A DNA stretch of 64,000 nt from JBOHUC01 sp050733935 (GTDB lineage: Bacteria; Eisenbacteria; RBG-16-71-46; DASYSL01), in assembly GCA_050733935.1 (NCBI GenBank), contig JBOHUC010000055.1, positions 32,063 to 96,062 of the forward strand, in the 5' to 3' direction. The notes below the pieces were generated by a model. It ran no database searches. It saw only the letters and a list, made by a program, of their open reading frames with translations, and was not told the origin of the DNA. The translations under genes were made by a program, and so were the position numbers. This document shows positions 45,066 to 53,349 of the stretch, piece by piece. Within the stretch, counting starts at the first letter, position 1; every line of letters begins with the position of its first letter.

Positions 45066-45599
45066 CTACCTCGCGGCCATGGTTCGGGTGAGCTGCTCCA
45101 TCATCGCCTCGTGGAACTGAGGCAGGTCGCCCGGCGCGCGGGAAGTAATGAGGTGGCCGTCCACGACGACGGGCCGGTCCTCATAGAGCGCCCCGGCGAG
45201 CTTCACGTCGTCCCGGATTCCCTTGTAACAGGTCGCCCGCCGGCCGCGCAGGAGGTCCGCGGAAATGAGCACCTGCGGACCGTGGCAGATGGCTGCGATC
45301 GGGGCCTTGCGGCGGTCGAACGACCGGACGAAATCGAGCACGCGTGGCTCGAGCCTCAGGGTTTCGGGCGCCTGCCCGCCGGGAATGAGGACGAGGTCGA
45401 AGTCCTCGGCGCGGACCTCGGACAGGAGGCGATCCGGCTCGATCGAGCCGCCGAGCTTCCCGCGCACCGGCCCCGTCGTGAGGCCGAGGACCGTGACCCC
45501 TGCCCCGTGCCGATTGAAAAAGTCGATGGGTTCGAACACCTCTTCGTCGCGGAACTGTGGAGCGACGAGGAGTGCGATGTGTTTTCCGTGGAGATCCAT
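45066..45599 (-). CDS. DJ-1/PfpI-family protein
   Basis: A 177-residue protein with the nucleophile elbow AAICHGPQ, the acidic partner in RDEEVFEP and the C-terminal ITSRAPGDLPQF motif of PfpI/YhbO glyoxalase-deglycase-like proteins. Known relatives act in protein or carbonyl stress. AAGGAG precedes the ATG. It is the first gene of a three-gene operon with the SDR and patatin. Confidence 0.9.
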   Translation of the reverse strand: MDLHGKHIALLVAPQFRDEEVFEPIDFFNRHGAGVTVLGLTTGPVRGKLGGSIEPDRLLSEVRAEDFDLVLIPGGQAPETLRLEPRVLDFVRSFDRRKAPIAAICHGPQVLISADLLRGRRATCYKGIRDDVKLAGALYEDRPVVVDGHLITSRAPGDLPQFHEAMMEQLTRTMAAR

Positions 45600-46044
45600 G
45601 GCGCGACTCCTTGCGCTGCGGGACTAGCCGTTCGCCGGGAGGTGGCGAACGCCATCATTATCCCCCTCGCTGCCGCAAAGGGAAAGGTGGAGATCGATCC
45701 CGCGACTGCGGCCGTGGCGCGCGTTCGGTCGCGAGTGCGTGCGAGTGGGCGTGCACGTGTGCGTGTGCGCGCGTTTCGTCGCGCTCACCGTTCGACGCGA
45801 GCGATCAATCGCATTTCGCGAAGACGGGTTCCTTTCGCAACCTTTTCTTGCACGCCGCAACGAATGAATTGACATTCCCGCAACCGCGCACGAAATCGGT
45901 TTTTGACCCCCCGCTCAAGTTTCCGAGGCCCCCTGCCGAACTCAGAAAGGGGTTGTCCGCCCACCGGGGCCTTGGCTAGTTTGCCTCGGCCCCCGCAACC
46001 ATGCCGTGGACAGTGACGGTGTCTTACGACAAGGAGGGGTACAA
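45600..46044. other. Divergent intergenic region between pfpI and the small OMP gene
   Basis: This 445-bp stretch holds no gene. For the minus gene there is a leader hairpin (8-bp arms CGTTCGCC/GGCGAACG at 45629-45636 and 45644-45651) next to a GATAAT -10 at 45657-45662 with a poor -35. For the plus gene a promoter lies at 45953-45982. A 26-bp strictly alternating purine-pyrimidine tract is at 45749-45774. Confidence 0.5.
45953..45982 (+). promoter_or_regulatory. Promoter candidate for the small outer-membrane protein
   Basis: TTGTCC, 18 bp, then TAGTTT. The predicted start near 45990 gives a leader of about 55 nt ending in a strong AAGGAGGGG site. The -10 match is only moderate. Confidence 0.35.
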
Positions 46045-46599
46045 ATGCGGTTCCTCAAGCTTTCGCTGTGTGGCCTCGTCGCGGCGGTGCTGTTTGCCGC
46101 GCCCGCGTCCGCACAGACCACCACGCCGATGTCGTGGTCGCTTTACGCCGGTTATGCGAACCCCACAGGGGAGCTGTCTCCTGGCGGTTCGTTCGCTTTC
46201 CGTGCGAACGGGTTCTACAACCTGAGCCCGGTGATGGGCATCGGCGCCGAGGCGGGCTATCACGCCCTCGGCTCGATTACCGAGCTGGAAGACGCGGGCA
46301 TCGAGAACAGCTGGTCGGCGATCCAGTTCACGCCGGAAGTCCGGGCGCGTGGCGTCACGGGCAACATCCGTCCGTACGGCATGGTCGGCTTCGGGGTCTA
46401 CAACCTCCGCGGCTCGATGGACGACGGAACGACCGAGGTGAGCGACAACACGACCGAGATGGGCTTCAACTTCGGTGGCGGTGTCACGTTCGGCCAGGGC
46501 CCGACGACGTTCGGCCTCGAGGCGCGCTGGCACTCGATCATGACCGAGGGCGATGCCACGGACGTGGTCGGCTTCATGGCGGGCGTCAACTTCAACTGA
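46045..46599 (+). CDS. Small outer-membrane beta-barrel protein
   Basis: A 184-residue exported protein: signal peptide MRFLKLSLCGLVAAVLFAAP-ASAQ, then eight or so amphipathic strands (SWSLYAGYANPTG; MGIGAEAGYHAL; RPYGMVGFGVYNL; TFGLEARWHSIM) ending in VGFMAGVNFN, an OMP-like C-terminus. This is the OmpW/OmpX-like size class. I chose the ATG at 46045 because AAGGAGGGG stands 5-6 bases before it. It is a monocistronic gene with its own promoter and terminator. Confidence 0.88.
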   Translation: MRFLKLSLCGLVAAVLFAAPASAQTTTPMSWSLYAGYANPTGELSPGGSFAFRANGFYNLSPVMGIGAEAGYHALGSITELEDAGIENSWSAIQFTPEVRARGVTGNIRPYGMVGFGVYNLRGSMDDGTTEVSDNTTEMGFNFGGGVTFGQGPTTFGLEARWHSIMTEGDATDVVGFMAGVNFN

Positions 46600-46650
46600 G
46601 CCCCGCTCAAGACGCGGGGCCGGCACCACGCCGGCTCCGTTTGCGAATCC

Positions 46651-46686
46651 AGGGCCCGGGACCTCGTTCCGGGCCCTCTCGCTTTT
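46651..46686 (+). terminator. Rho-independent terminator
   Basis: Arms AGGGCCCGGGA and TTCCGGGCCCT (one mismatch) around a short loop, then CTCGCTTTTCC. A smaller GCCCCGC/GCGGGGC hairpin precedes it at 46601-46621. Confidence 0.8.
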
Positions 46687-46885
46687 CCCTCGCCACCCGG
46701 CTTCGCCGGCTCATCAGTTCAACTTGCCCCGGGGCACGTTGTCTCTCCCGTCCATTCGGGCCGGGGCGAGTGGCGCTCGCGGACGCGGGTTAGACAAGTG
46801 ATTGTGCCCCTTGTCAATGCAGGGGGAGATCAAGGCCATCCGCACATTATGTAAAACAAGTCTCAAGACCAGTTGATGGTCCCGT

Positions 46886-47025
46886 TTACCTGCGGTGCAG
46901 CAACCAGCCCTGCTTACCTGCTGTGCAGCAACCAGCCCTGACTACCTGCTGCGCAGCAACCAGACCCCGATCACTTGCCCTGCGGCAACCGCCCCACTGA
47001 CCTGCCGCGCAGCAACCCGCCCCGG
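46886..47025. repeat. Five-unit tandem array of small dyads (28-30 bp period)
   Basis: Units begin at 46886, 46914, 46942, 46971 and 47001. The common core is ACCTGC-N3-GCAGCAACC. Each contains a dyad CTGC-N3-GCAG centred at about 46895, 46923, 46951 and 47007. The fourth unit diverges but keeps its own dyad (TTGCC-CTGC-GGCAA), so pairing rather than sequence is conserved. It suggests a protein-binding array or structured RNA. Confidence 0.75.
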
Positions 47026-47348
47026 GGACGCGAGAGGCCCTCGAGACCGGCCAGGGTTCCCCCCAGCTCGACTCTGGAGGGGCTCCTCGGTCGCCAACAT
47101 ACCCCGGGGCATGTCGCTCGGCGCGATGCCGGCTCGAAGCCCGGATTCAATTGAACGTATCAATGACGTTTCAAAGACGTTTGATCGAAGATTTATTGGC
47201 GCCGAGCCTTGACCGTTCTCCGAACGCCGCATCAAAATGCCGAGCGAACTGATCCGCGGGCCCCTTTCGCCAAGCTTTAACCGGTCCAAGCCCGCCTCCC
47301 GACCGCGTGGTCGGGCCAACCTCCACCCCGCTCACGAGGAGTCGGGTC

Positions 47349-48764
47349 TTGGCCCAGAACGAAGTTTTCGACGTCGCGATCCTCGGATCCGGCCCGGGCG
47401 GCTACGTTGCCGCCATTCGCGCCGGCCAGCTCGGTCTCAAGACCGCCATCATCGAGAAGGATCCGCAGTTCGGGGGCACCTGCCTGCTGCGCGGCTGCAT
47501 TCCCACGAAGGCGCTGCTCCACACCGCCGATCTGCTCGACGAAATCCGCCACTCGAAGACGCACGGCATCACGGTCAAGGACGTCGCGCTCGACATGGCC
47601 GTGGTCCAGGCCCGCAAGGACAAGGTCGTGAACCAGCTCGCGACCGGCGTGAAGAGCCTTCTCCGGAAGAACAAGGTCACGCCCTTCACCGCCTTCGGCG
47701 TCCTCTCTTCCGCGAACAAAATCGCACTCAAGGATCCCGCCGGAAAAGTGACCGGCGAGGTGCAGGCAAAGAACATCGTGCTCGCGACCGGCTCTGACTG
47801 CCGCGACATCCCTTCGCTCCCGGCCGATCACAAGGTCGTCCTGAACTCCGACGACATCCTGAAGCTGCCCGAGGTTCCGAAGAGCCTGCTCGTGATCGGG
47901 GCGGGGGCCGTCGGCGTCGAGTTCGCCTCGATCTACAAGCGCTACGGCTCCGAAGTCACGCTCGTCGAAATGCTGCCGACCCTCGTGCCGGTCGAGGACG
48001 AGGAGATCGGGAAGGCGCTCGCCGAGGCGTTCATCAAGCAGGGGATGAAAGTCCATACGGAGAGCACCGTTACGTCGCTCAAGGTGACGGGCGATCAGGC
48101 CGAAGCCGTGATCAAGGGCAAGGACGGCAAGGAGCAGAAGGGGGTCTACCATCGAGTCCTGGTCGCGATCGGGCGAAAGCCCATGACCGAAGGGATCGGG
48201 CTCGAGACGGTGGGGGTGAAGAGCGAGAAGGGCTACGTCCTGCACGATCCCCAGTCGTTCCAGACGAACGTCCCGGGCATCTACGCGATCGGCGACATCA
48301 TCAAGGCTCCCTGGCTCGCGCACGCGGCGTCGCACGAGGGCATCCACGTCGTGACGCACCTGGCCGGCAAGGAAACCGAGCCGATGAACATGGACAAGGT
48401 TCCGAACGGCACCTACTGCTTCCCGGAAGTCGCGTCGGTGGGGCTCACCGAGAAGAAGGCGAAGGAGCGGGGATACGACGTGCGCGTCGGCAAGTTCCCG
48501 TTCGTCGGGATCGGGAAGGCTTTGATCCTCGACCAGACGCAGGGGTACTTCGTGAAGATCGTCGCGGACAAGAAGTACGACGAGGTCCTGGGCGTGCACA
48601 TCATCGGTCCCAAGGCCACGGAGCTCCTCGCGGCCGCGACCGTCATGCTGTCGCACGAGGCCACGGTCCAGAGCGTCGAGAACACGGTCATCGCGCACCC
48701 GACGCTCTCGGAGGCGCTCGGCGAGGCGGCCCATGCGGTCTACGGGATGGCCATCCATTTCTAG
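47349..48764 (+). CDS. lpd: Dihydrolipoyl dehydrogenase (E3)
   Basis: A 471-residue flavoprotein: FAD motif ILGSGPGGYVAAIRAGQLG, redox-active pair GGTCLLRGCIPTKA (C45, C50), NAD motif LLVIGAGAVGVEFA, central GDIIKAPWLAHAA and the C-terminal His-Glu pair AHPTLSEALGEA. I chose the TTG at 47349, 7 bases after GAGGAG; nothing upstream in frame looks coding. It reoxidises the lipoyl arm of the E2 encoded in the same operon. The next gene, lipB, begins inside its 3' end. Confidence 0.95.
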   Translation: MAQNEVFDVAILGSGPGGYVAAIRAGQLGLKTAIIEKDPQFGGTCLLRGCIPTKALLHTADLLDEIRHSKTHGITVKDVALDMAVVQARKDKVVNQLATGVKSLLRKNKVTPFTAFGVLSSANKIALKDPAGKVTGEVQAKNIVLATGSDCRDIPSLPADHKVVLNSDDILKLPEVPKSLLVIGAGAVGVEFASIYKRYGSEVTLVEMLPTLVPVEDEEIGKALAEAFIKQGMKVHTESTVTSLKVTGDQAEAVIKGKDGKEQKGVYHRVLVAIGRKPMTEGIGLETVGVKSEKGYVLHDPQSFQTNVPGIYAIGDIIKAPWLAHAASHEGIHVVTHLAGKETEPMNMDKVPNGTYCFPEVASVGLTEKKAKERGYDVRVGKFPFVGIGKALILDQTQGYFVKIVADKKYDEVLGVHIIGPKATELLAAATVMLSHEATVQSVENTVIAHPTLSEALGEAAHAVYGMAIHF

Positions 48765-49509
48765 CGGCCACGCCCGGTCGTATTGGCTCGGCCGCATCGG
48801 CTACCTGGAAGCGGCCGCGCTGCAGCACGCGCTCGTCGAACAGCGCAAGCGGGACGAGATTCCCGACACGTTCCTGTTCCTCGAGCATCCGCCGGTCGTC
48901 ACTCTCGGCCGGGCGTCCCACGAGGAACATCTGCTTGCTCCTCCCGCAGTGCTGGCTGCGCGCGGGGTGGAGGTGTTCGAGACGACGCGCGGCGGCGACG
49001 TCACGTTTCACGGGCCCGGGCAGCTCGTCGGCTACGGGATCGTGGATCTCAAACATCACGGGCGCGATGTCGCGCTGTATCTGAGAAAGCTCGAGGAGGC
49101 CGTGATCGGGCTCCTCGCGAAGCACGGCCTGACCGCATCGCGCCACGCCGAGTTCACGGGCGTGTGGCTGGAGCGCGAGAAGGTATGCGCGATGGGCGTG
49201 CGCGTCGACCACTGGGTCACGTCGCACGGTTTCGCGCTCAACGTGTCGAACGAGCTTTCGTTCTTCGATCTGATCGTGCCCTGCGGAATCCGCGGGTACG
49301 GGGTCACGTCCCTCGAGCGCGCCACGGGCCGCGCGCACGAGCTGTCCGGGACGGCCGCCGAAGCCGCGGCAGCCCTGTCCGAAGTGTTTGGCTGGCGCAT
49401 CGAGGCTCTCGACGGCGCAACACTCGTGCAGTCCGTCGGGCAGATCACGCCGGTCGGGGAGAAGGTCCTCGGCGGTGTGCGCCGCGTGTTTCCCGAACCC
49501 CGGGAGTGA
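48733..49509 (+). CDS. lipB: Octanoyltransferase LipB
   Basis: A 258-residue protein with LipB motifs: EHPPVVTLGRASHEEHLL, RGGDVTFHGPGQLVGYGIVDL, the lysine segment EREKVCAMGVRVDHW and the nucleophile Cys in LIVPCGIRGYGVTSLER. It moves octanoyl from acyl carrier protein to lipoyl domains, here the E2 of the same operon. The only plausible start is the ATG at 48733, which overlaps lpd by 32 bp. LipA is not in the window. Confidence 0.95.
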   Translation: MRSTGWPSISSGHARSYWLGRIGYLEAAALQHALVEQRKRDEIPDTFLFLEHPPVVTLGRASHEEHLLAPPAVLAARGVEVFETTRGGDVTFHGPGQLVGYGIVDLKHHGRDVALYLRKLEEAVIGLLAKHGLTASRHAEFTGVWLEREKVCAMGVRVDHWVTSHGFALNVSNELSFFDLIVPCGIRGYGVTSLERATGRAHELSGTAAEAAAALSEVFGWRIEALDGATLVQSVGQITPVGEKVLGGVRRVFPEPRE

Positions 49510-49583
49510 ACTTGGCGAGTCGCAGGAATCCGAAAACTGAGGTGCGAGATGCGCGCGAATTGCGCGCGCCAGGAGGACGATCC

Positions 49584-50675
49584 GTGCAGACGCCTGAGCT
49601 GACCCGACGCGAGGAGTTTCCGCCGCCGTCCTCCACGCGACCGTTCGTCAAGGGAGCGCCCGACGGTCCGCCGGTTCCGCCGGAGGTGCAGAAGAACCTC
49701 CTCTATCACATGATGATGACCCGCGAGGTCGACGATCGCGTCGAGAAGAAGCTCTATCGCCAGGGCAAGATCGTCGGTGGCGTGTACACGGGTCGCGGTC
49801 AGGAGGCGATCTCGGTCGCGTTCACGCTCGCCTTGAAGCCCAAGGACTACATCATCCCGTCGCACCGCGACATGGGCGTGTACGTCACGCGCGGCATGTC
49901 GCTCTACAAGATCTTCGCCCAGTACCTGGGCCGCAGGGACGGACCGGCACGCGGCAAGGACGGGAACATGCACATGGGCGACCTGCGCCTCGGCCTCGTG
50001 TCGTTCGTCTCGATGCTGGCCGACTCCGTGCCGATCGTGGCGGGGGCGGGCATGGCGTTCCGGTTCCGGAAGGAACCCCGCATCGCACTCACCTTCAACG
50101 GCGAGGGCTCGACGTCCCGCGGCGACTGGCACGAAGGCATCAACCTGGCCGCGGTCCAGAAGGCAAACTGCGTGTTCGTCGTGAACAACAACTCGTACGC
50201 CTACTCGACGCCGACCGATTCGCAGTACGCTTGCGAGAACCTGGCCGACCGTGCGATCGGCTACGGCATCGACGGCTACCTGATCGACGGCAACGACGCC
50301 GAGGCCGTGTATCGGACCGCGCTCCAGGTCTGCGAGAAGGCCCGGACCGGCGGCGGGCCCTCGATCGTCGAGTGCATGACGTTCCGCATGACCGGCCACT
50401 CGGCGCACGACGATCCGTCGCACTACGTGCCCGACGAGCTCTTCCCGCAGTGGGAGAAGCGCGACCCGATCGCCCGCCTCATGCACCGCATGGTTGAGCG
50501 CGGAGTGATCGACCAGGCCTGGGTCGCGACCACGAGCGAGGAGATTCGGGCGATCGTGGACAAGGCGGTGGAGCAGGCCGAGGCCTGCCCGTTCCCCGAT
50601 CCGTCCGAGGCCACGACCGATGTGTACTACGACCCCACGCGACCGATCGTGAATCAGGAAGGAGCGGCGGACTGA
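49584..50675 (+). CDS. 2-oxoacid dehydrogenase E1 component, alpha subunit
   Basis: A 363-residue thiamine-diphosphate enzyme subunit: YTGRGQEAISVAFTL, HRDMGVYVTRGMS, the TPP motif NGEGSTSRGDWHEG with VVNNNSYAYSTP about 27 residues on (GEG rather than GDG), and the phosphorylation-loop-like FRMTGHSAHDDPSHY. Resembles branched-chain or pyruvate/acetoin E1 alpha; substrate not certain. I chose the GTG at 49584 with GGAGG 7 bases upstream; a GTG at 49506 overlapping the lipB stop is possible. Its TGA shares a base with the E1 beta ATG. Confidence 0.92.
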   Translation: MQTPELTRREEFPPPSSTRPFVKGAPDGPPVPPEVQKNLLYHMMMTREVDDRVEKKLYRQGKIVGGVYTGRGQEAISVAFTLALKPKDYIIPSHRDMGVYVTRGMSLYKIFAQYLGRRDGPARGKDGNMHMGDLRLGLVSFVSMLADSVPIVAGAGMAFRFRKEPRIALTFNGEGSTSRGDWHEGINLAAVQKANCVFVVNNNSYAYSTPTDSQYACENLADRAIGYGIDGYLIDGNDAEAVYRTALQVCEKARTGGGPSIVECMTFRMTGHSAHDDPSHYVPDELFPQWEKRDPIARLMHRMVERGVIDQAWVATTSEEIRAIVDKAVEQAEACPFPDPSEATTDVYYDPTRPIVNQEGAAD

Positions 50676-51646
50676 TGGCCACCACGACCTATCTCGAAGC
50701 CATCCGCCAGGGCCTGCTCGAGGAGATGCGCAAGGACGAGCGCGTCGTCCTCCTCGGCGAGGATATCGGGAAGTACGGCGGCGCGTTCAAGGTGACGGCG
50801 GGACTCTTCGACGAGTTCGGCCCGACGCGCGTCGTCGACACACCAATCTCGGAGTCCGCCATCGTCGGCGCCGCGATCGGCATGTCCATGAACGGCTATC
50901 TCCCGGTATGCGAGATGCAGTTCATTGATTTCATTACCTGTGCCTTCGACCAGATCACTTCCTATGCGGCCAAGAGCCGGTACCGGTGGGGGGTCGGCGT
51001 ACCGCTCGTGGTACGCGGTCCGTGCGGCGGCAACGTGCACGGCGGGCCGTTCCACTCCGCGAATCCCGAGATGTACTTCGCCCACACGCCGGGCCTCAAG
51101 GTCCTCACGCCGGCCACGGCCTATGACGCGAAGGGCCTGATCCGCGCGGCCATCCGCGATCCGGATCCGGTGCTGTTCTTCGAGCACAAGTATCTCTACC
51201 GGCGGATCAAGGAGCAGCTGCCGGCCGAGGAATACATCGTTCCGATCGGCAAGGCCGCACTCCGCAGGCCGGGCAAGGACATCACGCTCGTGACCTACGG
51301 CGCGATGCTGTACCTCGCGTACGAAGCGGCCGAGCAGCTCGCGCCCGACATCGAGCTCGAGATCATCGATCTGCGCTCGATCCTGCCGTTCGACATCGAC
51401 ATGGTGATGGAGTCGGTCAAGAAGACGTCGCGCTGCATCATCCTGCACGAGGACACGCTCACCGGTGGCATCGGCGGGGAGATCGCGGCCCGGCTGGCCG
51501 ATGAAGCGTTCACGTATCTCGAAGCGCCGATCAAGCGCATCGCCTCGCCCGATGCTCCGGTGCCGTTTGCGCCGACGCTCGAGGAGGCGTTCCTGCCCAA
51601 GACCGCGGACGTCGTGACCACGGCGCGCGCGCTGATGGCGTTCTAG
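50675..51646 (+). CDS. 2-oxoacid dehydrogenase E1 component, beta subunit
   Basis: A 323-residue transketolase-like subunit: VVLLGEDIGKYGGAFKVT, TPISESAIVGAAIGMSMNG, RGPCGGNVHGGPFHSANPE, and the C-terminal IILHEDTLTGGIGGEIAA. It pairs with E1 alpha in a heterotetramer. The start overlaps the E1 alpha stop (TGATG), ensuring equal synthesis; 16 bp separate it from E2. Confidence 0.95.
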   Translation: MATTTYLEAIRQGLLEEMRKDERVVLLGEDIGKYGGAFKVTAGLFDEFGPTRVVDTPISESAIVGAAIGMSMNGYLPVCEMQFIDFITCAFDQITSYAAKSRYRWGVGVPLVVRGPCGGNVHGGPFHSANPEMYFAHTPGLKVLTPATAYDAKGLIRAAIRDPDPVLFFEHKYLYRRIKEQLPAEEYIVPIGKAALRRPGKDITLVTYGAMLYLAYEAAEQLAPDIELEIIDLRSILPFDIDMVMESVKKTSRCIILHEDTLTGGIGGEIAARLADEAFTYLEAPIKRIASPDAPVPFAPTLEEAFLPKTADVVTTARALMAF

Positions 51647-51662
51647 GAAGGGGGGCCGATCG

Positions 51663-53216
51663 GTGGCGACCGAAGTCGTAATGCCGCAGATGGGGGAGTC
51701 CCTCGCCGAGGGCACCGTCACGAAGTGGTTGAAGAAGGTCGGCGACAGGATCGAGCGCGACGAGCCGTTGTTCGAGATCTCGACCGACAAGGTGGACTCG
51801 GTGATCCCGGCCCCGGCGGCGGGCTACCTGACCGAGATCCGCGTTCCGGAAGGCACGACTGTCGACATCAACACCGTGGTCGGCGTGATCGATGCGAGCC
51901 CGGCAGGTGCAGGGACGGGTGCGGCCCCTGAGCCTCCTGCAGCGGCCCCGTCAGCGGCTCCGGCGCAAGCTCCGGCACCGGCCGACACACTGCCGCGCGA
52001 CACGAGTCCGCTCGGTCTCAATGTGAAGCCGATCGTCGTGCCGCTTTCGATCCTGCCGACCGGAACGACCCCACCGGGACCGGCCGCGCCGGCGGGACAG
52101 CCGACCTCACCGCGCGTGGCCGCGGCGGCCGCGGCCGCTTCGGCTGCCCTGGGGGCGACCGCAGCGCCCGGCGGGGGATCCGCGGGAGCCGCACCCGCAG
52201 GCGCAGGATCCTCGGGCGCCCGTGGCGGGGGGAACGGAGCCGCCACGACTCTCGTCCACCCAACCTCTGGACGTGTTCTCACGTCTCCGCTCGTCAAACG
52301 GATCGCAAAGGAGGAGCAGGTCGATCTGCGTGCGATTCCGGGGACGGGCATGGGCGGACGAGTCACCCGGACGGATGTCACGCGCTACATCGAAGCCCGC
52401 AAGAGCGGCGCCGCGGCCGCGGGAGTTGGTGCGAGTGCAACGGGTGCCGCCGCCGGAGTCGCGGCGTTCGGCCTTCCGGCTCCGTCGCCGTCGTGGCTTC
52501 CGCAGGTCATGCCGGGCGATCGGGTCGAACCCATGCCCCGCATGCGCGAGCTCATCGCGCAGCACATGGTGTTCTCGAAGCACACCTCGCCCCACGTCTA
52601 CACCGTGTTCGAGTTCGACCTCACGCGCATCGCGGCGATCCGCGCACGTGAGAAGGCGGCGTTCGAGCAGCAGGCCGGCGTCAAGCTCACGTTCCTGCCG
52701 TTCATCGTGCGCGCCACGGTGCACGCGCTCCGGAAGAATCCGATCCTCAACAGCTCGGTGCGCGGCAACGAGATCGTGTACCACGCCTCGGCGAACATCG
52801 GCATCGCCGTGGACCTCAATCCGGGACTCATTGTGCCGGTCGTCAAGCAGGCCGAGGAGAAGTCGTTCCTCGGTCTCGCGCGATCCATCGTGGATCTGGC
52901 CGACCGGGCACGGAAGAAGCAGCTCTCCCCGGACGACGTCCAGCACGGCACGTTCACGATCACCAATCCGGGCGTGTTCGGGTCCCTGTTCGGCTGTCCG
53001 GTCATCAACCAGCCGCAGGTCGCGATTCTCGACGTGGGCGGCATCGTCAAGCGTCCGGTGGTCGTGAGCGACGAGGATGGGGACAAGATCGCGATCCGCT
53101 CGATCTGCCTGATGTCGGTGGCGTTCGATCATCGCGTCGTGGACGGCGCGAGCGCCGATCACTTCATGAACGACGTGCGCGACTTCCTCGAAGGCTGGAG
53201 CGAACCGCTGTACTAG
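51663..53216 (+). CDS. Dihydrolipoamide acyltransferase (E2)
   Basis: A 517-residue protein. One lipoyl domain (1-78) with the lipoylated Lys43 in EISTDKVDSV; a very long Ala/Pro/Gly linker (about 80-195); a peripheral subunit-binding domain (VLTSPLVKRIAKEEQVDLRA); a second flexible linker; and the catalytic domain ending FDHRVVDGASADHF with its His-Asp pair. It starts at GTG 51663. The linkers allow the lipoyl arm to visit E1 and E3. With lpd, lipB and E1 it completes the operon, which ends at the terminator 53267-53300. Confidence 0.95.
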   Translation: MATEVVMPQMGESLAEGTVTKWLKKVGDRIERDEPLFEISTDKVDSVIPAPAAGYLTEIRVPEGTTVDINTVVGVIDASPAGAGTGAAPEPPAAAPSAAPAQAPAPADTLPRDTSPLGLNVKPIVVPLSILPTGTTPPGPAAPAGQPTSPRVAAAAAAASAALGATAAPGGGSAGAAPAGAGSSGARGGGNGAATTLVHPTSGRVLTSPLVKRIAKEEQVDLRAIPGTGMGGRVTRTDVTRYIEARKSGAAAAGVGASATGAAAGVAAFGLPAPSPSWLPQVMPGDRVEPMPRMRELIAQHMVFSKHTSPHVYTVFEFDLTRIAAIRAREKAAFEQQAGVKLTFLPFIVRATVHALRKNPILNSSVRGNEIVYHASANIGIAVDLNPGLIVPVVKQAEEKSFLGLARSIVDLADRARKKQLSPDDVQHGTFTITNPGVFGSLFGCPVINQPQVAILDVGGIVKRPVVVSDEDGDKIAIRSICLMSVAFDHRVVDGASADHFMNDVRDFLEGWSEPLY

Positions 53217-53266
53217 CCGAACGGCGGGTTCCGAACCGCGCGCTCCGATCCACGCCCACAAAGAAA

Positions 53267-53300
53267 CGGCCCCGGAGTCTCCTCCGGGGCCGCTTCGCTT
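53267..53300. terminator. Bidirectional rho-independent terminator
   Basis: Perfect 11-bp arms CGGCCCCGGAG (53267-53277) and CTCCGGGGCCG (53282-53292), followed by CTTCGCTTTCC on the plus strand and TTTCTTTGTG on the minus strand. It serves both the E2 gene and the convergent giant gene. Confidence 0.85.
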
Positions 53301-53349
53301 TCCCCTCCGGGACCCGGTCGACAAACCGGGCCCCGGGGTCCTCGTGTCG

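Larger units (their letters stand above)
46600..47348. other. 749-bp non-coding region upstream of the lpd operon
   Basis: It holds the OMP terminator, a GACAAG/CTTGTC dyad near 46793-46822, the five-unit tandem array at 46886-47025, and an AT-richer stretch at 47145-47200. That stretch has a TTCAATTGAA palindrome, two GACGTTT direct repeats and a weak TTTCAA-N17-TTTATT promoter match. No supported ORF; a short open frame across the array has no coding character. Confidence 0.5.

Noticed and set aside
46886..47025. CRISPR array
   Set aside because: Units are directly adjacent and degenerate, with no unique spacers of constant length and no cas genes nearby.
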